Source: Rossellomorea arthrocnemi (GTDB lineage Bacteria > Bacillota > Bacilli > Bacillales > Bacillaceae_B). From it: a DNA stretch of 61,770 nucleotides. Of the stretch, positions 57,140 to 61,770 are shown piece after piece. The stretch spans positions 1 to 61,770 of the forward strand of contig NZ_CAJGBF010000021.1 in the NCBI RefSeq assembly GCF_904424705.1. Direction: 5' to 3'. Below the pieces are notes generated by a model, which saw only the letters and a program-made list of their open reading frames with translations, was not told the DNA's origin and ran no database searches. Position 1 is the first letter of the stretch. The number at the start of each line of letters is the position of its first letter. Both the position numbers and the translations under genes were made by a program.

Positions 57140-57169
57140 ATGAATTTAATCATAAGTGTTTCACTTTAA
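57140..57169 (+). other. Nine-codon open frame ending at the composite repeat
   Basis: AGAGGGGGTGTG is followed by an ATG and nine sense codons (MNLIISVSL) ending in TAA at 57169, one base before the composite element starts. It may be chance, or the remnant of a gene cut by the element. There is a TATAAT at 57085-57090 upstream but no clear -35. Confidence 0.25.
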
Positions 57170-57421
57170 GTTGTTTGGAGTGGAAGGTGCTCGACTCCTC
57201 CGGGAAAAGCTGGACAGTACGAAAAGCGGAGGCGGCTCGCCCAGCCCCGACAAGCATAAGATGAATGGGCCGAAAAGGCGTTTTTTGCCTTCTTGGACCA
57301 TTTAGCTTATGACCTCGAGGGGCTTGCCGCCGTAGCTGGACAGGCGAGACCCTGGAGGGCGAAGCCTGAGGAGGCTCACCGCCAGCCCCGCGGAAAGCGA
57401 GCACCTGGAACGGAAAACAAC
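57170..57421 (+). repeat. Composite repeat: element A interrupted by element B (after cwlD)
   Basis: A 252-bp element with GTTGTTT and AAACAAC ends. As in the copy at 54075, element B (126 bp net, reverse orientation) is inserted at GCTGGACAG (57209-57217), which recurs at 57335-57343. The left junction ACAGTACGAAAAGCGGAGGC is the same in both composites. Confidence 0.85.
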
Positions 57422-57519
57422 CACTGCTCGCCTAGTAAAGAACCCTATAGGTAGAAAATCCATTTTATTATTCGACAAAAGCATTCAAAACCTTTTGAGC
57501 ATTCATTCAACTGAGAATA

Positions 57520-57528
57520 TGTTATACT
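57520..57528 (+). promoter_or_regulatory. Extended -10 promoter of salA
   Basis: TGTTATACT (57520-57528) is an extended -10 (TGnTATACT) located 46 bases before the salA start. No good -35 is visible at 17 bp. Confidence 0.45.
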
Positions 57529-57574
57529 GAAAGCAGATAATTGAAAACGAATACATAGAAAAGGGTGGTTATTC

Positions 57575-58624
57575 ATGTTATCGGAACAACAAACACGCGA
57601 ACTTTTATTTGGATTAAAAGATCCTTTTTTAAATAAAACCTTAAAAGAAACAAATGGAGTTGTAGACATCTCCCTAAAAGAAGAAAAGAACCATGTCAGT
57701 GTGAAAATTGCCATTGCCAAAACAGGAACCGGTGAGCAAATGCAATTCCAGCAACAAATTGTACAAGTATTAAAGGAAAACGGAGCGGAATCTGTGGGGA
57801 TACGGTTCACGGAGCTTCCCGAAGAAGAGCTTGAAAAGCATAGAGGCTCAGGTGGAGAAGGGACGGACTTATTATCCCCTGCAAGTAAGACAACCTTCAT
57901 TGCGATTGCCAGCGGAAAAGGCGGCGTAGGAAAGTCGACGGTTTCTGTTAACCTTGCCGTGTCACTTGCCCGACAAGGCAAGAAGGTGGGCCTTGTAGAT
58001 GCCGATATTTACGGATTTAGCGTTCCCGATATGATGGGCATTGTGAAGAGACCGATTGTACGTGGAGAAAGAATTATTCCAGTAGAACGATTCGGCGTGA
58101 AGGTCATCTCTATGGGATTCTTCGTAGAGGACAATGCCCCTGTGATTTGGAGAGGGCCGATGCTTGGGAAGATGCTTAACAACTTCTTTTCGGAAGTAGA
58201 GTGGGGAGATCTGGATTATTTACTACTGGACCTGCCACCTGGAACAGGAGACGTCGCCCTCGATCTTCATACCATGCTTCCACATTGTAAGGAGATCATT
58301 GTAACGACTCCCCATCCTACAGCAGCATTCGTAGCAGCTCGTGCAGGAGCCATGGCCCTTCAGACAGACCATGACATCCTCGGTGTGGTAGAGAATATGT
58401 CCTACTTTGAAAGTAAATTGACAGGTGAAAAGGAGTTCGTATTCGGTCAAGGAGGCGGAGAGAAGCTTACAGAAGAGCTCCGTACAGATTTACTGGGCAA
58501 GCTTCCACTTCAACAGCCGGACTGGAACGAAGAGGATTTTGCACCTTCTATTTATGCAGAAGATCATCGGCTAGGTCAGATTTATGGGGAAATTGCCCAT
58601 AAAGTAATTGAAAAATTATCTTAA
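57575..58624 (+). CDS. salA: Mrp/NBP35-type P-loop ATPase (SalA)
   Basis: A 349-residue protein with an N-terminal MIP18/DUF59 domain (about residues 1-85) and a ParA/MinD-type ATPase domain with the deviant Walker A ASGKGGVGKSTVSVNLA, switch VDADIYG and LDLPPGTGD. The CPxC motif of Fe-S carriers is not seen. B. subtilis SalA regulates aprE through scoC repression; Mrp proteins elsewhere act in Fe-S transfer, so both roles are possible. A bidirectional terminator follows. Confidence 0.92.
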   Translation: MLSEQQTRELLFGLKDPFLNKTLKETNGVVDISLKEEKNHVSVKIAIAKTGTGEQMQFQQQIVQVLKENGAESVGIRFTELPEEELEKHRGSGGEGTDLLSPASKTTFIAIASGKGGVGKSTVSVNLAVSLARQGKKVGLVDADIYGFSVPDMMGIVKRPIVRGERIIPVERFGVKVISMGFFVEDNAPVIWRGPMLGKMLNNFFSEVEWGDLDYLLLDLPPGTGDVALDLHTMLPHCKEIIVTTPHPTAAFVAARAGAMALQTDHDILGVVENMSYFESKLTGEKEFVFGQGGGEKLTEELRTDLLGKLPLQQPDWNEEDFAPSIYAEDHRLGQIYGEIAHKVIEKLS

Positions 58625-58632
58625 AGATACAA

Positions 58633-58669
58633 AAAAGGGACCAATGCTAAAAATGCATTGGTCTCTTTT
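58633..58669. terminator. Bidirectional terminator between salA and gerD
   Basis: AAAAGGGACCAATGC and GCATTGGTCTCTTTT form a 15-bp stem (one G-U pair). T-runs follow on both strands, serving convergent salA (plus) and gerD (minus). Confidence 0.92.
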
Positions 58670-58712
58670 AATGAGTTGTCATACTGTCAGGGAAGGCATG
58701 CCACATAAAGAA

Positions 58713-59357
58713 TTATTGGCCACCGCCTCCATTACCTGTACCACCTGAGTCTCCTGAACCACCTTGCTCATTACCGGAAGATTGACTGCTGCTACCTTCA
58801 CTTTTTCCTCCATCTTTGATTTCACCTGCAGCCTTCAATAAAACATCCTGTAGCTTCGCTTTGAATAATGGGCTTTGGAATGTTTCTGTCATCACTTTTT
58901 GCAGATGTTCTTTGTACTCCTGGCTCTTTAATACTTCGGTAAGTTCCTTTTTGAACTCAGGATCCTTCAATAGATCCATCATCATTCCTTGGTACTCAGG
59001 ATCCTTCATCAGGTCTTTGAGTAATTTTTCATTTCCATCTTTCATGCTTTTCGCCATGGCTTCAGCGAACTTTGGATCTTCAAACGATTTTTTCCAGAAT
59101 TCGGTTCCTTTATCGGACGTTAATGTTTTGGAGATCGTATCAGTTACAACTCCCTGGTCCATAATAAGCTCTGATTTCATTTTTTCATCAGACATGACTT
59201 CCTGTATGGCTTTTTTACCATCATCAGTCTTTAATATATCGACAACCATTTTCTTGGTTTCTTCATAATCCATTTTGCCACTGCCCGTATCCCCGCCACC
59301 GCCACAAGCGGATAGGAGGAGGAGGGTCAATAGAAAAAGAAAGGAATATCTTTTCAT
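58713..59357 (-). CDS. gerD: Spore germination lipoprotein GerD
   Basis: A 214-residue lipoprotein. The signal peptide ends in the lipobox LLSAC with the modified Cys at residue 18. The central helical region is rich in Asp/Lys/Met, and a Gly/Ser-rich tail (GSSSQSSGNEQGGSGDSGG) ends the protein. GerD organises germinant receptors into the germinosome in the inner spore membrane. ATG at 59357 has AAGGAG 7-8 bases upstream; a seven-residue extension is rejected. A sigma-G type promoter precedes it. Confidence 0.93.
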   Translation of the reverse strand: MKRYSFLFLLTLLLLSACGGGGDTGSGKMDYEETKKMVVDILKTDDGKKAIQEVMSDEKMKSELIMDQGVVTDTISKTLTSDKGTEFWKKSFEDPKFAEAMAKSMKDGNEKLLKDLMKDPEYQGMMMDLLKDPEFKKELTEVLKSQEYKEHLQKVMTETFQSPLFKAKLQDVLLKAAGEIKDGGKSEGSSSQSSGNEQGGSGDSGGTGNGGGGQ

Positions 59358-59391
59358 GGGTAGGCTCCTTCCATACAAATTCCCTTACCCT

Positions 59392-59421
59392 TAATATGAG
59401 AAATAACGAAAAAAAATATGC
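59392..59421 (-). promoter_or_regulatory. Sigma-G promoter of gerD
   Basis: Read on the minus strand: GCATA (59421-59417), exactly 18 bp, CATATTA (59398-59392). This matches the forespore sigma-G consensus GHATR-18-CATWHTA. Forespore expression of gerD agrees with known B. subtilis control. Confidence 0.8.
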
Positions 59422-59507
59422 ACAGGGAAAATTGGAACCTGGCTTTTTTAAACATGCGTTGGTACAATCAAGTGAGTGTATATTTTTTTATTTGGAGGAA
59501 AAGAGAA

Positions 59508-60143
59508 GTGACCATCCGCAATTGGATTCGTTTATTTTTTCATACGTTAGCGATCGGTGGAGCCGTAACCGGTGGAGCAGCCCTTCTCATCAGATGGGAT
59601 CAGTTCGGACCATATTTTCAAGACGGTAACGTGATTGGCATATTATCGAGTTTACTTTGGTTCATATTTGTAGGATTTACCTTCAGTGTGATCAGTCAGA
59701 TGGGTTATTTTGCTTACTTAACCATCCACCAATTCGGAATGGGGATGTTTAAAAGTTTATGGAACCCCGTTCAACTGGTACTAATCGCACTTGTCCTGTT
59801 TGATTTGATTTATTTCCGATTCAGAGCTTTCGCTGTAGAAGGTGAGTCGTATACGCCTTATATTCTACTGGGGATTGGAATATTTGTTGTGGGACTTATC
59901 GTGGCTTATGTAAAAAATCGACAATCAGAAGCCAAAACAAACACATTTATATCTGCTCTATTCTTTATGATTGTGGTGACGACGCTGGAATGGCTGCCGG
60001 TATTACTGGTAAATTCCGTGAAATGGCTGTATCTCATGCTTCTTGCCCTGTTAGCGTGTAATGCATTCCAACTGTTGCGCCTTCCTAGGTATATAGAGAA
60101 GTCCCAACTGGAAAGAGAACATAAACAGTCAATGAAGAGCTAA
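59508..60143 (+). CDS. kbaA: KinB-signalling pathway activator KbaA
   Basis: A 211-residue integral membrane protein with about six transmembrane segments. The conserved parts ISQMGYFAYLTIHQ, NPVQLVLIALVLFDLIYFR and VKWLYLMLLALLACNAFQLL match KbaA. In B. subtilis it is needed for KinB input to the sporulation phosphorelay. GTG 59508 is the start because GGAGG lies 9 bases ahead; an in-frame extension to 59418 lacks similarity. It is divergent from gerD and convergent with pdaB. Confidence 0.92.
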   Translation: MTIRNWIRLFFHTLAIGGAVTGGAALLIRWDQFGPYFQDGNVIGILSSLLWFIFVGFTFSVISQMGYFAYLTIHQFGMGMFKSLWNPVQLVLIALVLFDLIYFRFRAFAVEGESYTPYILLGIGIFVVGLIVAYVKNRQSEAKTNTFISALFFMIVVTTLEWLPVLLVNSVKWLYLMLLALLACNAFQLLRLPRYIEKSQLEREHKQSMKS

Positions 60144-60189
60144 TAAAAAATCCCGCTAGGTGGCAATTTGTCACCAGCGGGATTTTTTA
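60144..60189. terminator. Bidirectional terminator between kbaA and pdaB
   Basis: AAAAATCCCGCT and AGCGGGATTTTT with an inner GGTGGCAA/TTGTCACC arm form a near-perfect stem of about 20 bp with A- and T-runs at both ends. The pdaB stop codon lies at its right edge. Confidence 0.95.
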
Positions 60190-60936
60190 CTGTATAAGAG
60201 ATGATTTTGCATCTCCGTTGGAAATCATTTCCGAAACTGAGATGAAGGCCCCTTTTGCCTTCAGTTCTTTTACAATGGACGGCAAGGCATCTTTCGTCTG
60301 TTTAGCAGAATCTGATGCGTGGAGCAGAACGATATCCCCTTTTTTGGCCTTGCTTATATTATTGATGATTTCATCTACACCGGGATTAGTCCAATCCTTC
60401 GAGTCCACGCTCCAATGTACGACCGTTAAGCCGAGGGAATCGGCGACCTTTAACGTTTCTTTATCAAAATGTCCTGTTGGAACGCGTAGTAATTTCACAT
60501 CTTTCACATTCAATTTTTTAAAGACTGTATCAGCTTTCAGTATATCTTGCTTAATCTTATTCGGTTCCATTTCCGTATAGTCGGAATAGGCGTATCCAAG
60601 ATTTCCGATTTCATATCCCTGCTTCACGATTTGTTCCACTAAATCGGGATGTCGTTCCGCCCAGGCTCCGGAAATGAAGAAAGTAGCGGATCCTACATTC
60701 ATTTTCTTGAGTTCTTCAAGGATTGGCTTTGCCTTTTCATCGCCCCAGCCAATGTTGAATGTGATGGCCACGCCTTTTTCTCCTTTATAAATCGCCTTTG
60801 GTCCTTCCTTTGTACTAAACACAGAAAGAGTCGAGAGGTTACTGCTATAGACAAACAAAGCAGTAAAGAAAGAAATTACGATAATCAAACTAATTTGCTT
60901 TAATTTCTTGGCGTTTACTGTGTGAAACGTATTCAA
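60187..60936 (-). CDS. pdaB: PdaB family sporulation polysaccharide deacetylase-like protein
   Basis: A 249-residue NodB-fold protein with an N-terminal membrane anchor or signal (residues 12-34). Family landmarks are [66 protein letters not shown] and [14 protein letters not shown]. Motif 1 reads TFNIGWGDE: the first Asp of the NodB motif (TFD in B. subtilis PdaB) is Asn. Motif 2 lacks the metal His pair, as already in B. subtilis PdaB. Needed for late spore stability in B. subtilis. GGAGGG lies 8 bases before the ATG at 60936. Confidence 0.93.
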   Translation of the reverse strand: MNTFHTVNAKKLKQISLIIVISFFTALFVYSSNLSTLSVFSTKEGPKAIYKGEKGVAITFNIGWGDEKAKPILEELKKMNVGSATFFISGAWAERHPDLVEQIVKQGYEIGNLGYAYSDYTEMEPNKIKQDILKADTVFKKLNVKDVKLLRVPTGHFDKETLKVADSLGLTVVHWSVDSKDWTNPGVDEIINNISKAKKGDIVLLHASDSAKQTKDALPSIVKELKAKGAFISVSEMISNGDAKSSLIQ

Positions 60937-60972
60937 TGTGTCATCCCTCCGTTCAACCGTCTATCTTTACTA

Positions 60973-61001
60973 AAGATATGCATGTCCCCGAAAAAAATAT
61001 C
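60973..61001 (-). promoter_or_regulatory. Possible sigma-E-type promoter of pdaB
   Basis: On the minus strand GATATT, 15 bp, CATATCTT precedes pdaB by about 36 bases and partly matches the mother-cell sigma-E pattern. Two -10 positions deviate, so the assignment is weak. Confidence 0.35.
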
Positions 61002-61076
61002 TATATGATAAAAAAATGATTATAAATTTCTTATAATGGAAAAAACTACAAATACAAACATTAAGGGGTGACATAG

Positions 61077-61304
61077 TTGCTGGGGTTAATGATTAATGAT
61101 AGAGAGAAACAGGAAATAGAGTATTTGTTAAAAAGAGAAATGGATGAAATACTGTTTGATCAAAAGGATTCTCGAATTGATCATATCGTTAAGAGGGCAA
61201 TGGATGAACGGTACAAAATCTTATTTTCCCTTTTTAAGCGATTTGCGAGTCAAAAGGAATGTTTGAAATATATGAAGACAGTAGCCAAGAAAGAAACGTA
61301 TTAA
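61077..61304 (+). CDS. Small conserved-looking protein of unknown function
   Basis: A 75-residue, strongly charged, largely helical protein (NDREKQEIEYLLKREMDEILFD, DHIVKRAMDERYKILFSLFKRF) without a known domain. The TTG at 61077 has AAGGGGTGA ahead; ATG 61089 is too far from it but remains possible. It has its own terminator and lies between pdaB and the rRNA promoters. No function can be assigned from sequence. Confidence 0.75.
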   Translation: MLGLMINDREKQEIEYLLKREMDEILFDQKDSRIDHIVKRAMDERYKILFSLFKRFASQKECLKYMKTVAKKETY

Positions 61305-61312
61305 TTTCATTC

Positions 61313-61346
61313 AGCCCCTGTTATATAGCGGGGGCTATAAATTTTA
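61313..61346 (+). terminator. Terminator after the small gene
   Basis: AGCCCCTG and GCGGGGGCT form a strong stem, followed by ATAAATTTTATT. Confidence 0.8.
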
Positions 61347-61460
61347 TTAATAGCATATGTCCGGGGATGCTGATGAGGATCATTCGATAAGAAATGAAAG
61401 GGTGATATAAAAGGGGGCGAGATAATTGAAATAATTAATGATAAAAGTTCACAAAAGGTA

Positions 61461-61489
61461 TTGACCAGTCCTGAAAAACTTGATATATT
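61461..61489 (+). promoter_or_regulatory. rRNA promoter P1
   Basis: TTGACC (61461-61466), 17 bp, TATATT (61484-61489), followed by AATAAACGTCGCTG at the expected start. The discriminator resembles that of P2. Confidence 0.8.
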
Positions 61490-61555
61490 AATAAACGTCG
61501 CTGAAACACAATGAATTATTTAGAAGAAACACCAATAAATAATTTTAAAAAGCAG

Positions 61556-61585
61556 TTGACATCACAAGTTCACTTGTGGTAAATT
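61556..61585 (+). promoter_or_regulatory. rRNA promoter P2
   Basis: TTGACA (61556-61561), 18 bp, TAAATT (61580-61585), followed by AATAAAGTCGCTCC. The spacer holds the palindrome CACAAGTTCACTTGTG. P1 and P2 are 95 bp apart, as in tandem Bacillus rrn promoters. The leader to 61697 contains CTTGAAAACTGAAC, usual in Bacillus rRNA leaders. Confidence 0.85.
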
Positions 61586-61697
61586 AATAAAGTCGCTCCG
61601 AACGGAGTTAGTGGAAATTTGAACCTTGAAAACTGAACAAAATAAGACAATACGTCAACGTTAATTCTAGATTTATTTTTAAAGAGCTATTCAAACT

Positions 61698-61770
61698 TTT
61701 ATCGGAGAGTTTGATCCTGGCTCAGGACGAACGCTGGCGGCGTGCCTAATACATGCAAGTCGAGCGGATT
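61698..61770 (+). rRNA. rrs: 16S rRNA, 5' end only
   Basis: TTTATCGGAGAGTTTGATCC and the following GGACGAACGCTGGCGGCGTG are the conserved 5' start of Bacillus 16S rRNA. The gene runs off the right edge of the window. Confidence 0.97.

Overview
This 61.8 kb window is a conserved housekeeping block from a low-to-moderate-GC, endospore-forming Bacillaceae bacterium. Gene content and order closely follow the rrn to ctsR to ribosomal-protein to pdaB to rrn segment of Bacillus subtilis. Sporulation genes (sigH, cwlD, gerD, kbaA, pdaB), a CtsR operator, a cysteine T-box and a sigma-G type promoter all fit. The tandem hairpin repeats and some protein details look more like an environmental relative (Rossellomorea/Bacillus type) than B. 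subtilis itself; the genus is inference.

Layout. Positions 1-390 hold the 3' end of a 23S rRNA gene, a complete 5S gene and a terminator. A 0.7 kb gene-free stretch with six 20-bp repeat units follows. From 1.0 to 5.7 kb is the CtsR-controlled operon ctsR-mcsA-mcsB-clpC. From 6.0 to 12.6 kb are radA, disA, a PIN/TRAM membrane protein, ispD, ispF and gltX. A UGC-specifier T-box then leads, across three tandem 126-bp hairpin elements, into cysE-cysS-mrnC-rlmB-rae1. sigH, rpmG, secE and nusG precede rplKAJL (with L1-like and L10 leaders), an rsmC-like methyltransferase, rpoB and rpoC. rplGB, rpsL, rpsG, fusA and tuf follow.

An 840-bp gap with two inverted copies of another repeat family separates tuf from the S10-spc-alpha cluster (rpsJ to rplQ, 35.5-50.5 kb), which includes secY, adk, map, a KOW protein, infA and rpoA. 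Downstream come a strongly structured leader and ecfA1-ecfA2-ecfT-truA, then rplM-rpsI with an L13-type leader, a DUF2521 gene, cwlD, salA, gerD (minus), kbaA, pdaB (minus) and a small conserved-looking ORF. Tandem rRNA promoters and the first 73 bases of a 16S gene close the window, so the block lies between two co-oriented rRNA operons.

The genes are mostly translation and transcription machinery, combined with protein quality control (McsB/ClpC), genome integrity and c-di-AMP signalling (RadA, DisA), isoprenoid and cysteine synthesis, vitamin-uptake energising (EcfA1A2T) and sporulation/germination. The coding part is conventional. The least explained material is intergenic: a multi-branched terminator-like leader upstream of ecfA1, a family of 126-bp hairpin elements found in tandem and nested at one fixed site inside another repeat family, the 20-bp periodic repeats near the 5S gene, and a PdaB whose first NodB motif has Asn where Asp is expected.
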